A stretch of 64,000 nucleotides of DNA, from the NCBI RefSeq assembly GCF_029105185.1, contig NZ_JAFMZK010000009.1, positions 1-64,000 of the forward strand. The letters are read 5' to 3'. Below the pieces are notes generated by a model. That model made no database searches. It was not told where the DNA came from and saw only the letters and a list, made by a program, of their open reading frames with translations. This document shows positions 8,991 to 19,266 of the stretch, in pieces. Position 1 is the stretch's first letter. The number at the start of each line of letters is the position of its first letter. The stretch is from Aliiroseovarius sp. Z3 (GTDB taxonomy: Bacteria; Pseudomonadota; Alphaproteobacteria; Rhodobacterales; Rhodobacteraceae). The translations under genes were made by a program, and so were the position numbers.

Positions 8991-9562
8991 GCCTGACCCG
9001 CCAGCAGAAAACAGCCGCCAAGATGGTGGGCGTCGTGATCCTGATGGGGTCGCTCAGCTGGGCCTCTGTCCCCTTCTATGACTGGTTTTGTCGTGTGACG
9101 GGGTTCGGCGGCGAAACCGCCGTGGCGCAGCGTGGGTCCGACGTGGTGCTGGACCAGAAGGTTCTGGTCCGCTTCGACGCCTCGAAAGAGCGCGGGATGC
9201 CGTGGGAATTCAAACCCGTGCAGCATGAAATGGAAATCAAGCTGGGCGAAACCGGGCTGGCCTTTTACGAGGCGTACAACCCCACAGACCGCCCCGTCGC
9301 AGGCACCGCCAGCTATAACGTCGCGCCTTTCGCGGCCGGCGGCTATTTCACCAAGATCGACTGCTTTTGCTTTGAACAGCAAGTGCTGCAACCGGGCGAA
9401 CGCGTGACCATGCCCGTCACCTTCTATGTCGACCCGGAAATCCTTGATGACCGCGAGGCGAAATACCTCAAGGCCATCACGCTGTCATACACATTCCACG
9501 AAACAGAATTGCCGGACGAGGTTGCGCAGCTTGCGCCCGACGCCCCGGCAGTGCAAAACTGA
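8987..9562 (+). CDS. ctaG: Cytochrome c oxidase assembly protein CtaG (Cox11)
   Basis: CtaG/Cox11 is a membrane-anchored periplasmic copper chaperone that delivers copper to the CuB site of subunit I. The 191-residue protein has one N-terminal membrane helix (about 12-30), a conserved Cys at 35, and the copper-binding CFCF motif at 126-129, followed by EQQVLQPGE. This is the standard Cox11 arrangement and length. It overlaps coxF by four bases and is followed after 26 nt by ctaE. Confidence 0.97.
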   Translation: MSLTRQQKTAAKMVGVVILMGSLSWASVPFYDWFCRVTGFGGETAVAQRGSDVVLDQKVLVRFDASKERGMPWEFKPVQHEMEIKLGETGLAFYEAYNPTDRPVAGTASYNVAPFAAGGYFTKIDCFCFEQQVLQPGERVTMPVTFYVDPEILDDREAKYLKAITLSYTFHETELPDEVAQLAPDAPAVQN

Positions 9563-9588
9563 GCCAGAAGAACAGGGACTATACGCTT

Positions 9589-10389
9589 ATGGCACATGCA
9601 AAAAACCACGATTACCACATTCTGCCCCCGTCGGTGAATCCGTTCCTTGGGGCCGTTTCCGGCTTCATCATGCTGTTCGGAGCCGTCCAGTGGATGGCCA
9701 ACGGCATTCCATGGATTTTCCTTATCGGGTTGGCCGGTGTCCTTTACGTCATGTACGCGTGGTGGACGGATGTCGTGCATGAAGGCGAAACCGGTGATCA
9801 TACCTCGGTTGTGAAAATCGGTCTGCGCTATGGCGTGATCCTGTTCATCATGTCCGAGGTGATGTTCTTCGTGGCGTGGTTCTGGAGCTTCTTCAAACAC
9901 GCGCTTTATCCGATGACCGAAGGGTCGCCCGCAATCGACGGCGTATGGCCGCCTGAGGGGATCGAGACTTTCGACCCGTGGCACCTGCCGTTGATCAACA
10001 CGTTGATTCTGCTTCTGTCGGGCGCGGCCGTCACTTGGGCACACCACGCGATTGCCCATGAAAACAACCGAAAGGATCTGGTGTCGGGGCTGGCGCTGGC
10101 CGTGATTCTGGGTGTGCTTTTCACCATCTTTCAGGCGTATGAATACAGTCACGCGGCCTTTGATTTCGCGGGCAATATCTATGGCGTGAACTTCTTCATG
10201 GCGACAGGTTTCCACGGCTTCCACGTCATCGTCGGTACGATCTTCCTGTTCGTCTGTCTGCTGCGCGCGATGAAGGGGCACTTCACCCCGGAAAGCCATG
10301 TCGGTTTCGAGGCCGCGGCCTGGTACTGGCACTTCGTCGACGTTGTGTGGCTGTTCCTGTTCGCCGCCGTTTATATCTGGGGCGGTTGA
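9589..10389 (+). CDS. ctaE: Cytochrome c oxidase subunit III
   Basis: This integral membrane subunit of the aa3-type oxidase is 266 residues long with seven hydrophobic segments. Family signatures include [11 protein letters not shown], the buried acidic motif in [21 protein letters not shown]-like [12 protein letters not shown], and the C-terminal [14 protein letters not shown]. It stabilises subunit I and its proton-uptake path. A terminator-like hairpin follows at 10415-10445. Confidence 0.97.
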   Translation: MAHAKNHDYHILPPSVNPFLGAVSGFIMLFGAVQWMANGIPWIFLIGLAGVLYVMYAWWTDVVHEGETGDHTSVVKIGLRYGVILFIMSEVMFFVAWFWSFFKHALYPMTEGSPAIDGVWPPEGIETFDPWHLPLINTLILLLSGAAVTWAHHAIAHENNRKDLVSGLALAVILGVLFTIFQAYEYSHAAFDFAGNIYGVNFFMATGFHGFHVIVGTIFLFVCLLRAMKGHFTPESHVGFEAAAWYWHFVDVVWLFLFAAVYIWGG

Positions 10390-10414
10390 ACCCGACCCGA
10401 AAATAGTCCTATTC

Positions 10415-10446
10415 GGGGCGCGAGGGGAAACCTTCGCGCCCCTTTC
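10415..10446 (+). terminator. Terminator-like hairpin after ctaE
   Basis: A 9-bp stem (GGGGCGCGA/TCGCGCCCC) is followed by TTT. It lies 26 nt after the ctaE stop and just before the SURF1 gene, so it may limit read-through into SURF1 and thrC. Confidence 0.6.
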
Positions 10447-10471
10447 ACTTGACCCGCATCCGGACGTGTCC

Positions 10472-11170
10472 ATGAGCTTTCGCCTGATCCTGACTGCCAC
10501 GCTCAGCATCGCCATTCTGGCGGTGTTCCTGGGCCTTGGAAAATGGCAGTTGGACCGGCTTAAGTGGAAACAGGGCGTGTTGGCCGAGATCGACCGCCGC
10601 ATCGCAGCAGCCCCCGTGGGCCTGCCCGCGCAACCGGACCCGGAACGCGACAAGTATCTGCCGGTCACGGTGACGGGCATGATGGGCGCGAATACGCTTC
10701 GTGTGCTGGTCAGCAGCCGGGACGCCGGGGCGGGATATCGGCTGATCTCTCCGCTTCACACGGCCGAAGGTGCGGTGCTAGTTGACCGCGGGTTCATCCG
10801 TGTCGCTGACCCGATGCCCCCGGTGCCCGAAGGCGCGATCACCGTGGTGGGCAACTTGCATTGGCCAGATGACCGCAACAGCGCGACGCCGGAAAACGAT
10901 CTGTCCACCAACACATGGTTTGCCCGCGATATCGACCAGATGGCCGAGGTTCTGGAAACCCGCCCAATTCTGATCATCGCGCGTCAAACCACCCCGGCCG
11001 AGCAGGGTATTCTGCCGATGCCCGTCACCAGCGCGGGTATCCCGAACGACCATCTTGAATATGCCGTCACATGGTTTTTGATGGCTGCGACATGGGTGGT
11101 GATGACAGGCTTTGCGCTTTGGCGTATGAAACGCCGGACACGTGACACTCTCGCCCCAAGGAGCGACTGA
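10472..11170 (+). CDS. SURF1 family oxidase assembly protein
   Basis: SURF1 helps insert heme A into subunit I of cytochrome aa3. The 232-residue protein has the typical topology: one N-terminal membrane helix (about 5-22), directly followed by the family motif LGKWQLDRLKWK, a periplasmic domain, and a second helix near 205-222 followed by a basic tail. The ATG at 10472 gives the normal SURF1 N terminus. An upstream in-frame ATG at 10298 would overlap ctaE and run through the hairpin, so I rejected it. The thrC start lies one base after its stop codon. Confidence 0.93.
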   Translation: MSFRLILTATLSIAILAVFLGLGKWQLDRLKWKQGVLAEIDRRIAAAPVGLPAQPDPERDKYLPVTVTGMMGANTLRVLVSSRDAGAGYRLISPLHTAEGAVLVDRGFIRVADPMPPVPEGAITVVGNLHWPDDRNSATPENDLSTNTWFARDIDQMAEVLETRPILIIARQTTPAEQGILPMPVTSAGIPNDHLEYAVTWFLMAATWVVMTGFALWRMKRRTRDTLAPRSD

Positions 11171-11171
11171 A

Positions 11172-12569
11172 ATGCGCTATATCTCTACCCGTGGTGACGC
11201 CCCGGTTCTGAGCTTTGAAGATGCGATGCTGACAGGTCTGGCCCGCGACGGTGGCCTTTATGTGCCGGAAACGGTGCCGACGATGAGCGCAGGCGACATC
11301 GCCGCGTTGGCCGGGCTTTCCTATGAAGAAGTCGCGTTTCGCGTGATGCGCCCCTTCGTGGGCGACACGTTCACCGAAGACGAGTTTCGCGAGATCATCG
11401 CCAAGGCCTATGCTGACTTCAACCACGACGCCCGCGCGCCGCTGGTTCAGCTTGGCCCGAACCATTTCCTGCTGGAACTGTTCCACGGTCCAACGCTGGC
11501 GTTCAAGGACTTCGCCATGCAGCTGATCGGTCAGCTTTTTCAGGTCGCGCTTAGTCGCCGGGGCGAGAAAGTGACCATCGTCGGCGCCACGTCCGGCGAC
11601 ACCGGGTCCGCGGCGATCGAGGCGTTCAAGGGGCTGGACGCCGTCGATGTGTTCATCCTGTTTCCACATGGCCGCGTGTCCGAGGTGCAGCGCCGCCAGA
11701 TGACGACCCCGGCTGAGGCCAACGTGCACGCGCTGGCGGTTGATGGCGATTTTGATGATTGCCAAGCCCGGTTGAAAGACATGTTCAATGATTTCACCTT
11801 CCGCGACGCGGTAAAACTTGCGGGCGTGAATTCGATCAACTGGGCGCGGGTGCTGGCGCAGGTGGTATATTACTTTTCTTCGGCCGTTGCCTTGGGCGCG
11901 CCGCATCGCGCGGTCAGTTTCACGGTTCCCACTGGCAATTTTGGCGACATCTTTGCAGGCTATATCGCCAAGAAAATGGGCTTGCCGATTGACCAGCTGG
12001 TGATTGCCACGAACCAAAATGACATCCTGCATCGCACCATGGAAACAGGGGCCTATACCAAGGCAGGCGTGACGCCTTCGATCAGCCCGTCGATGGATAT
12101 TCAGGTGTCGTCAAACTTCGAACGCGTGCTGTTCGACGCCTATGGGCGCGATGGCAAGGTCGTGGCTGATCAAATGGCGGACCTGTCCGGCGGTGGTTTC
12201 AAGATCAGTCAGGGTGCGATGCAATTCCTGCGTGAAACCTTTGACAGCGGGCGCGCGTCCGAGGATGAGACGATGGCGCAGATCAAGTCTTCTTTCCTGC
12301 ATTCTGGCGAAGTGCTGTGCCCGCATTCAGCGGTCGGAGTGAAAGTCGCGAACGAACATCTGGGCGCAAGCCCGATGATTACGCTGGCAACGGCACATCC
12401 GGCGAAATTCCCGGCGGCCGTCAAAGATGCCTGTGGACAGGATGCACCGCTGCCGCCGCATATGGCGGACCTGTTTGATCGCGAAGAACGCTCGACGCGC
12501 GTGGCGAATGATCTGGAAGCACTTAAGGCGCTGATCTGCGAGCGCACCGGAAAGGTCATTCCTGCATGA
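11172..12569 (+). CDS. thrC: Threonine synthase
   Basis: Threonine synthase converts O-phosphohomoserine to threonine, using pyridoxal phosphate. The 465-residue protein is of the long class. The PLP lysine is K112 in GPTLAFKDFAMQ, with the phosphate-binding SGDTGSAA and VPTGNFGDIFAGY motifs further on. I chose ATG 11172 because AAGGAG lies nine bases upstream and the protein then begins MRYISTRGD, the usual family start; an upstream ATG at 11142 is inside the SURF1 gene. It overlaps the M16 peptidase gene by four bases. Confidence 0.97.
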   Translation: MRYISTRGDAPVLSFEDAMLTGLARDGGLYVPETVPTMSAGDIAALAGLSYEEVAFRVMRPFVGDTFTEDEFREIIAKAYADFNHDARAPLVQLGPNHFLLELFHGPTLAFKDFAMQLIGQLFQVALSRRGEKVTIVGATSGDTGSAAIEAFKGLDAVDVFILFPHGRVSEVQRRQMTTPAEANVHALAVDGDFDDCQARLKDMFNDFTFRDAVKLAGVNSINWARVLAQVVYYFSSAVALGAPHRAVSFTVPTGNFGDIFAGYIAKKMGLPIDQLVIATNQNDILHRTMETGAYTKAGVTPSISPSMDIQVSSNFERVLFDAYGRDGKVVADQMADLSGGGFKISQGAMQFLRETFDSGRASEDETMAQIKSSFLHSGEVLCPHSAVGVKVANEHLGASPMITLATAHPAKFPAAVKDACGQDAPLPPHMADLFDREERSTRVANDLEALKALICERTGKVIPA

Positions 12570-13828
12570 GCGTGCGTCTGGACCGACTTTCCAACGGCGT
12601 CAGCGTCGTGACCGAGCATATGCCGGGGCTGGAAAGCGCCTCGGTCGGGGTGTGGGTCACGGCGGGCGGTCGCCATGAAACCCCCGCTCAGAACGGCATC
12701 GCACATTTTCTGGAACACATGGCGTTCAAGGGCACCGAAAGGCGCTCAGCACTTGAGATTGCCGAAGCGATCGAGGATGTGGGTGGCTATATCAACGCCT
12801 ATACCTCGCGCGAGGTGACGGCCTATTACGTGCGGGTCCTGAAAGACGATGTGGCGCTGGGGCTTGATGTCATCTCGGACATCGTGCTGAACCCGGTGTT
12901 CGATACCAGCGAGATCGAGATCGAGCGCGGCGTGATCCTTCAGGAAATCGGTCAGGCGTTGGATACACCTGACGATGTGGTCTTTGATTGGCTGCAAGAG
13001 GCCGCGTTCCCCGATCAGCCGATGGGCCGCACCATCCTTGGTCCGGCCGAGCGGGTGCAAAGTTTTGGGCGCGATGATCTTTCGACCTTTGTCGATCAGC
13101 ACTATGGGCCGGACCAGTTGATCCTGTCAGCCGCAGGCGCTGTCGATCACGATCAGATCCTGCGTCTGGCAGAAGCCGCCTTTGGGCATCTGAAACCAAG
13201 CAGACCGCGCCTGACAGATGTCGCACGCTGGTCCAGCGGTGCACGCATCGAGGTGCGCAACGGGTTGGAACAGGTGCATTTCACGCTCGGGCTGGAGGCA
13301 CCAAGCTATCGCGATGATGCATTCTATGCCGCGCAGCTGTTCAGCTCGGCTCTGGGTGGGGGCATGTCTTCGCGCCTGTTTCAGGAGGCGCGCGAAAAGC
13401 GCGGATTGTGCTATTCGATCTTCTCGCAGCTTGGGGCCTATGACGATACGGGAATGATGACGATCTATGCCGGCACGTCGGGCGACGACATTGCCGATCT
13501 GTCCCGCCTGTGCATTGACGAGATGAAGCGGGCTGGCAGTGATATCACTGAACGCGAATTGGATCGTGCGCGTGTGCAAATGAAGGCGGGGTTGTTGATG
13601 GGGCTGGAAAGCCCGTCATCACGGGCCGAGCGGATGGCGCGTCTGGTCGCCATCTGGGGGCGTGTGCCGTCGCTTTCTGAAACGGTCGAGAAGATTGACG
13701 CAGTAACACTGGCCGATTTGCGCAGTTTCGGCGCGAGCCTGACAAAAGGTGATATGGCGATGGCGGTCTATGGACCGGCAGAAAACGCGCTGAGCCTTGA
13801 TGTCTTGAACGAAAGGCGCGTTGCCTGA
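12566..13828 (+). CDS. M16 family zinc peptidase (processing-peptidase-like)
   Basis: The 420-residue protein is related to the mitochondrial processing peptidase beta subunit. The inverted zinc motif HxxEH is present as HFLEH at residues 47-51, with the downstream glutamate region ERGVILQEI near 120. The C-terminal half has the second M16 fold, with the conserved LGGGMSSRLFQEAREKRGL block. An intact zinc site suggests an active protease. Its bacterial substrate is not known. It overlaps thrC (ATGA) and the next gene (TGATG), so all three are translationally coupled. Confidence 0.93.
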   Translation: MSVRLDRLSNGVSVVTEHMPGLESASVGVWVTAGGRHETPAQNGIAHFLEHMAFKGTERRSALEIAEAIEDVGGYINAYTSREVTAYYVRVLKDDVALGLDVISDIVLNPVFDTSEIEIERGVILQEIGQALDTPDDVVFDWLQEAAFPDQPMGRTILGPAERVQSFGRDDLSTFVDQHYGPDQLILSAAGAVDHDQILRLAEAAFGHLKPSRPRLTDVARWSSGARIEVRNGLEQVHFTLGLEAPSYRDDAFYAAQLFSSALGGGMSSRLFQEAREKRGLCYSIFSQLGAYDDTGMMTIYAGTSGDDIADLSRLCIDEMKRAGSDITERELDRARVQMKAGLLMGLESPSSRAERMARLVAIWGRVPSLSETVEKIDAVTLADLRSFGASLTKGDMAMAVYGPAENALSLDVLNERRVA

Positions 13829-14412
13829 TGCTGGGACGCTCCAAGAAGGTCAGGATCGAAACCGAACGGCTGACTCTGCGCCCACCAGCGCATGGCGACT
13901 TTCGCGGCTGGGCCGCATTGCGCACCGCCAGCCGGGAATTTCTGACGCCGTGGGAACCGATCTGGGCGCAGGACCATCTGAGCCGCAAAAGTTTCACCAA
14001 TCGCGTTTACTGGGCCAATCGGTCGATTCAGGGCGGCACGGCGCTTCCACTTTTCATGTTTCGCCGCGCTGACAATGCGTTGGTCGGGGCGGTGACGCTG
14101 GATCACATCCGACGCGGGCCATCGCAGGCCGGAACGACCGGATATTGGGTTGGCGAACGCTTTGCGCGGCAAGGCTATATGCGCGAAGGGCTTGAAGCCG
14201 TGGTCCATTACGCGTTCAACGAGCTTGATTTGTCGCGACTGGAAGCGGGATGCCTGCCTGAAAATGCCGCGTCGCGTGGGGTTCTGGAAAAGGTCGGTTA
14301 TAAATACGAGGGCGTGGCGCAAAGCTACCTGCAGATCAACGGGCGCTGGCGCAATCATGTGCTCTATGCCAACCTTCGGTCGGACCGGCGGGGACGCACG
14401 CAGGCCGGATAA
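13828..14412 (+). CDS. GNAT N-acetyltransferase, RimJ/RimL-like
   Basis: The 194-residue protein has the GNAT fold of the RimJ/RimL group, which acetylates N termini of ribosomal proteins or other small substrates. The N-terminal part reads ETERLTLRPPAHGDF. The acetyl-CoA-binding region is GYWVGERFARQGYMREGLEAV near 105-125, followed by the ENAASRGVLEKVGY motif near 150-163. The start overlaps the M16 peptidase stop by one base. RimJ is the usual annotation for this neighbour, but the true substrate cannot be read from the sequence. Confidence 0.88.
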   Translation: MLGRSKKVRIETERLTLRPPAHGDFRGWAALRTASREFLTPWEPIWAQDHLSRKSFTNRVYWANRSIQGGTALPLFMFRRADNALVGAVTLDHIRRGPSQAGTTGYWVGERFARQGYMREGLEAVVHYAFNELDLSRLEAGCLPENAASRGVLEKVGYKYEGVAQSYLQINGRWRNHVLYANLRSDRRGRTQAG

Positions 14413-14430
14413 CTCAGCAACGGGGCGATC

Positions 14431-15843
14431 ATGGGCGATCTGAAGTCAGTGGACAGTGCGTTCGAGACAAGGCTTCGCGCTTTGCTGCCCGATCAGGTGT
14501 TTCGTCCCTTGACCCCAACCTATCAGGAAGAACCACGCGGGTTGTTTCACGGTGAGGGTGGATTGGTGCTTGCGCCATCCTCGGTGGACGAGGTGTCGGC
14601 GATCGTTCGCGAATGCGCTGCGGCCCGCGTGCCGGTGGTGCCTTTCGGTGGTGGCACCGGACTGGTGGGCGGGCAGATCATGCCCGGCGGGGCGCCAGTG
14701 ATCCTGAGCCTTGAGCGGATGACCCGCATCCGCGCCGTGCACCCGTCAGAGAACGTGTTGGTGGCCGAGGCAGGGGCGATCCTCGCCGATGTTCAGGCGG
14801 CGGCTGGTGCGGCGGGACGGCTTTTCCCCCTGTCGTTGGCGTCCGAGGGATCGTGCCGCATTGGCGGGTGTCTGTCCACCAATGCAGGCGGGGTGAACGT
14901 GCTGCGCTATGGATCGGCCCGCGATCTGTGCCTTGGGGTCGAGGCCGTGTTGCCTGACGGATCGGTCCACCATGGTCTGAGGCGACTGCGCAAGGACAAT
15001 ACCGGGTTTGACCTGCGTGCGCTTTTATGCGGTGCCGAGGGAACGCTGGGTGTGATCACTGCCGCGAGCCTGCGGCTCTTTCCCAAACCAGCGCGGCAGG
15101 GCACTGCGTTCCTGAACGTCCGCGATCCGGCTGCGGCACTTGATCTGTTGGCCTTGGCACAGGATCGGTTGGGGCAGGGGATCAGCGCATTTGAACTGAT
15201 CAAGGGAACCGGGCTGGATTTTCTTGCCGCTGCGGGCATGGGCGGACCGCAACCGTTCACCGCCCGCCCCGACTGGTCGGTCCTGATCGAGTTGGGGCTG
15301 GGGCCGGGGCAAGACCCGGAAGCCGAGTTGGCGACGCTGTTCGTCGATGCCGAAAGCGCCGGGCTGACCGATGATGGCGTGATCGCCCAAAGCGACGGTC
15401 AGCGCACGGCGCTTTGGAAGCTGCGCGAGGAAATCCCGCTGGCCAACAAGGCCGTCGGCGCGATCAGCTCGCACGATATCTCTCTTCCCCTGTCGGCAAT
15501 CGCGGATTTTCTGCATAAGGCTGACGCGGATCTGGCGCGCGCTGGCACGTTTCGGGTCAACGCTTTTGGCCATCTTGGCGATGGCAATCTGCACTACAAC
15601 GTGTTTCCACCCGACGGCCAGGTGGCTGCAGATTTCATTGCGATGCGGCAGCAGATTCGCGACATCGTCTATGGTTTGGTGCAACAGTTCGACGGATCGT
15701 TCAGCGCCGAGCATGGTATCGGTCGCCTGAAGCCGGCAGAGTTAAGGCGTTATGGCGATCCCGCGCGATTGGCTGCGATGCGCAAGATCAAAGATGCGCT
15801 TGACCCAATGGAGATCATGAATCCCGGCGTGATCTTTAACTAG
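14431..15843 (+). CDS. FAD-linked oxidase of the GlcD / D-2-hydroxyacid dehydrogenase type
   Basis: This 470-residue flavoprotein oxidises a 2-hydroxy acid. The PCMH-type FAD domain fills about 40-215, with PFGGGTGLVGGQ near 68-79 and GGCLSTNAGG near 146-155. The C-terminal FAD-oxidase domain ends with EHGIGRLKPAE and MKIMNPG-like MEIMNPGVIF. D-2-hydroxyglutarate, D-lactate and glycolate are all possible substrates. No glcE or glcF partner lies beside it, which favours a stand-alone D-2-hydroxyglutarate or D-lactate dehydrogenase. Confidence 0.88.
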   Translation: MGDLKSVDSAFETRLRALLPDQVFRPLTPTYQEEPRGLFHGEGGLVLAPSSVDEVSAIVRECAAARVPVVPFGGGTGLVGGQIMPGGAPVILSLERMTRIRAVHPSENVLVAEAGAILADVQAAAGAAGRLFPLSLASEGSCRIGGCLSTNAGGVNVLRYGSARDLCLGVEAVLPDGSVHHGLRRLRKDNTGFDLRALLCGAEGTLGVITAASLRLFPKPARQGTAFLNVRDPAAALDLLALAQDRLGQGISAFELIKGTGLDFLAAAGMGGPQPFTARPDWSVLIELGLGPGQDPEAELATLFVDAESAGLTDDGVIAQSDGQRTALWKLREEIPLANKAVGAISSHDISLPLSAIADFLHKADADLARAGTFRVNAFGHLGDGNLHYNVFPPDGQVAADFIAMRQQIRDIVYGLVQQFDGSFSAEHGIGRLKPAELRRYGDPARLAAMRKIKDALDPMEIMNPGVIFN

Positions 15844-15884
15844 GCGAGCGCTTTCAAAAAGCTACCAATTTGCAGCAAAAGTAA

Positions 15885-15911
15885 ATGCCCTGCCTGGGTA
15901 GGGCAGGGCAT
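15885..15911 (+). terminator. Perfect 10-bp hairpin after the FAD oxidase gene
   Basis: ATGCCCTGCC pairs perfectly with GGCAGGGCAT across a seven-base loop. It begins 42 nt after the oxidase stop and lies between two convergent genes. There is no T-tract, so it may act as an mRNA 3' end stabiliser rather than an intrinsic terminator. Confidence 0.5.
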
Positions 15912-15937
15912 TGCACGAATTATCATGCCAGCAAGCA

Positions 15938-15959
15938 GCGCCTGAACCCTGTCAGGCGC
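15938..15959 (-). terminator. 8-bp hairpin downstream of apt
   Basis: GCGCCTGA pairs with TCAGGCGC across a six-base loop, 34 nt past the apt stop on the minus strand. It has no T-tract, so a terminator role is only suggested by position. Confidence 0.4.
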
Positions 15960-15992
15960 GGACGACACTAACGTCTGAGGGTAAACAAGAGG

Positions 15993-16532
15993 TTACACCC
16001 CCTCAAATTCGCACAGGACATGGACATCCATGCCCATGCTCTCAAGCAATTTGCGCCCGCCCAGTTCAGGCAGGTCAACGATGAAGGCGCATCCAACAAT
16101 CTCGCCGCCCAGTCGCTCGATCAGTTTGATCCCGGCTTCAGCCGTGCCCCCAGTGGCCAGAAGGTCATCGACCAGCAGAATTTTCTCACCGGGCTGGATC
16201 GCGTCGTCATGGATTTCCACGACCGCCTCGCCATATTCCAGCGTATAGGCTTGCGACAGCGTGGCGCCGGGCAATTTGCCCTTTTTGCGGATCGGCACAA
16301 AACCAAGCGTCAGTTGGTGCGCAATCGCGCCGCCCAGAATGAAGCCGCGTGCCTCAAGCCCGATCACCTTGTCGATCTGTTCGCCAGCATAGGGGTGCAG
16401 CATCTGATCGACCGCCATACGAAAGCCGCGTGGATCCGCAAACAGGGTGGTCACATCGCGAAACAGGATGCCTTCGTGCGGGAAGTCGACGATGGTGCGG
16501 ATGTAATCCTTGACGGTCTTGCCCTTGTTCAT
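15993..16532 (-). CDS. apt: Adenine phosphoribosyltransferase
   Basis: Apt salvages adenine to AMP with PRPP. The protein is 179 residues from the start I chose and has the PRPP-binding motif [17 protein letters not shown] near 120-136 and the adenine-binding region [15 protein letters not shown] 16532 has GAAGGG seven bases upstream and gives the normal family length, while an in-frame ATG ten codons earlier (16562) has no ribosome binding site. It lies downstream of mtnP on the same strand. This is logical because MtnP releases adenine, which Apt recycles. Confidence 0.95.
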   Translation of the reverse strand: MNKGKTVKDYIRTIVDFPHEGILFRDVTTLFADPRGFRMAVDQMLHPYAGEQIDKVIGLEARGFILGGAIAHQLTLGFVPIRKKGKLPGATLSQAYTLEYGEAVVEIHDDAIQPGEKILLVDDLLATGGTAEAGIKLIERLGGEIVGCAFIVDLPELGGRKLLESMGMDVHVLCEFEGV

Positions 16533-16603
16533 GGGAACGCCCTTCGCTGATTTGGTCGCCATTTGTGTGGCGCAATCCGGTCAATGACGCAAGCGGCGCG
16601 TGG

Positions 16604-17473
<870 letters not shown>

Positions 17474-17631
17474 GCCTGTCTCCTTCCGCAGTTGGGGTCA
17501 CATTATCCTGCGCTTGTTCCTGTTGCCATGCGGCAAATGCAGGGCGGTTTCCCGCAAGAGGCATTGTTTACGACCCCGAATGCCTGTAGTCAGCGCGCAT
17601 CGCGAACAGATTTCCCCAAACGAGGTGACCC

Positions 17632-19266
17632 GTGGCCCGTGCCCTGCTGGCAAGATTTGCCAATCGAATTGAACGTCCCGATCTGCGCCTGTCGCAATCC
17701 GAAGACCTGACGCCCAACCGGATCAAGATCGAGGTGCTGTCGGGCCTGACCGTGGCTTTGGCCCTTGTGCCGGAAGCCGTGGCGTTTGCCTTCGTGGCTG
17801 GGGTGCATCCGCTGGTGGGGCTTTATGCGGCGTTTCTGGTCGGTCTGATCACCGCTGTGATCGGCGGGCGGCCCGGCATGATCTCGGGCGCGACGGGTGC
17901 CTTGGCCGTGGTCATGGTGGCGCTGGTGGCAAAACATGGGGTCGAATACCTGTTTGCCACGGTGATCCTGATGGGACTTCTGCAGGTGTTTGCCGGTGTC
18001 ATGCACTGGGGCAAGTTCATCCGCCTTGTGCCGCATCCGGTGATGCTGGGCTTCGTGAACGGGCTGGCGATCGTCATTTTCCTGGCCCAGCTTACCCAGT
18101 TCAAGAACCCCGACAACACCGACGAATGGCTGACCGGCCTGCCGCTTTACAGCATGTTGGGGCTTGTCGGGCTGACCATGTTGATCATCTGGGGGATGCC
18201 CAAGCTGACCAAGTTCGTTCCCGCCCCGCTGGCCGGGATCGGGATCGTTGCCGGGATCGTGATTGCCTTCGGGATCGACGTGCCCACGGTGGGCGACATG
18301 GCGTCGATCAAGGGCGGCTTGCCCAGCTTCCACATCCCGTTTGGCACCGGCGAAGGGATTTATCCGCCCGCCATGCTGGCCCCTTTCACGCTTGAGACCT
18401 TGTGGATCATCCTGCCCTATGCGGTGATTCTTGCTGCGATTGGCCTGATCGAAAGCCTGCTGACCCTGAACCTTGTGGGCGAGATGACGGGCCATCGCGG
18501 CGGGGCCTCGCAGGAATGTATCGCGCAGGGCACCGCCAATGTTGTCACCGGCTTTTTCGGCGGCATGGGCGGCTGCGCGATGATCGGGCAGTCGATGATC
18601 AACGTGAAGTCCGGCGGGCGCACGCGCATCGCGGGGATCGCGGCGGCGCTGTTCCTGTTGCTGTTCATCGTGGCGGCGTCTTCGTGGATCGAGATGATCC
18701 CGCTTGCCGCCCTTGTTGGCGTGATGTTCATGGTGGTGATCGGCACGTTTGCCTGGAACTCTCTGACCATCCTGCGCCGGGTGCCCAAGACCGACGCGTT
18801 CGTTATCCTTCTGGTCACGGCCGTAACGGTTTACGAAGACCTTGCTGTGGCCGTGGTTGTGGGCGTGATCGTGTCGGCGCTGGCTTATGCTTGGAACGCG
18901 GCAGCACGAATTCATGCCGTGACGCGCGATGAAGGCGGCAGAAAGGTCTATGAGATCGAAGGGCCGTTGTTCTTTGCTTCGTCCGACGGGTTCATCGAGC
19001 TGTTCGACGTGAAAAACGACCCCGATCTGGTGGTGATCGAGTTTGAGCGGTCGCGTGTTGTCGACCAGTCCGCGTTGCAGGCAATCGAGGCCGTGGCGCA
19101 GAAATACGAAGCGGCGGGCAAGAAGATCCAACTGCGCCACCTCAGCCGCGATTGTCACCGGTTACTGACCAAGGCGGGGCACCTGATGATCGACAGCGAC
19201 GACGACCCCGATTACGAGGTCGCCGTCGACTATTCGGTGCGCACGGGTATTCTGGGCAGCCACTAA
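17632..19266 (+). CDS. SulP family inorganic anion transporter with STAS domain
   Basis: The 544-residue protein is a SulP/SLC26 carrier in the inner membrane, probably for sulfate, bicarbonate or a dicarboxylate. About ten to twelve hydrophobic segments fill residues 30-425, with the family motif ALALVPEAVAFAF near 40-52. A cytoplasmic STAS domain fills about 440-540. The start is GTG, with GAGGTG just upstream. No carbonic anhydrase or sulfur-assimilation gene is beside it, so the substrate is open. Its last four bases overlap the convergent acyltransferase gene. Confidence 0.92.
   Translation: MARALLARFANRIERPDLRLSQSEDLTPNRIKIEVLSGLTVALALVPEAVAFAFVAGVHPLVGLYAAFLVGLITAVIGGRPGMISGATGALAVVMVALVAKHGVEYLFATVILMGLLQVFAGVMHWGKFIRLVPHPVMLGFVNGLAIVIFLAQLTQFKNPDNTDEWLTGLPLYSMLGLVGLTMLIIWGMPKLTKFVPAPLAGIGIVAGIVIAFGIDVPTVGDMASIKGGLPSFHIPFGTGEGIYPPAMLAPFTLETLWIILPYAVILAAIGLIESLLTLNLVGEMTGHRGGASQECIAQGTANVVTGFFGGMGGCAMIGQSMINVKSGGRTRIAGIAAALFLLLFIVAASSWIEMIPLAALVGVMFMVVIGTFAWNSLTILRRVPKTDAFVILLVTAVTVYEDLAVAVVVGVIVSALAYAWNAAARIHAVTRDEGGRKVYEIEGPLFFASSDGFIELFDVKNDPDLVVIEFERSRVVDQSALQAIEAVAQKYEAAGKKIQLRHLSRDCHRLLTKAGHLMIDSDDDPDYEVAVDYSVRTGILGSH

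Noticed and set aside
16533-16562. Longer apt start at 16562
   Set aside because: It lacks a ribosome binding site, while ATG 16532 has GAAGGG at good spacing and gives the normal protein length.
17590-19158. 522-codon minus-strand frame opposite the SulP gene
   Set aside because: It is antisense to a conserved transporter and rich in His, Gln and Arg with no domain.
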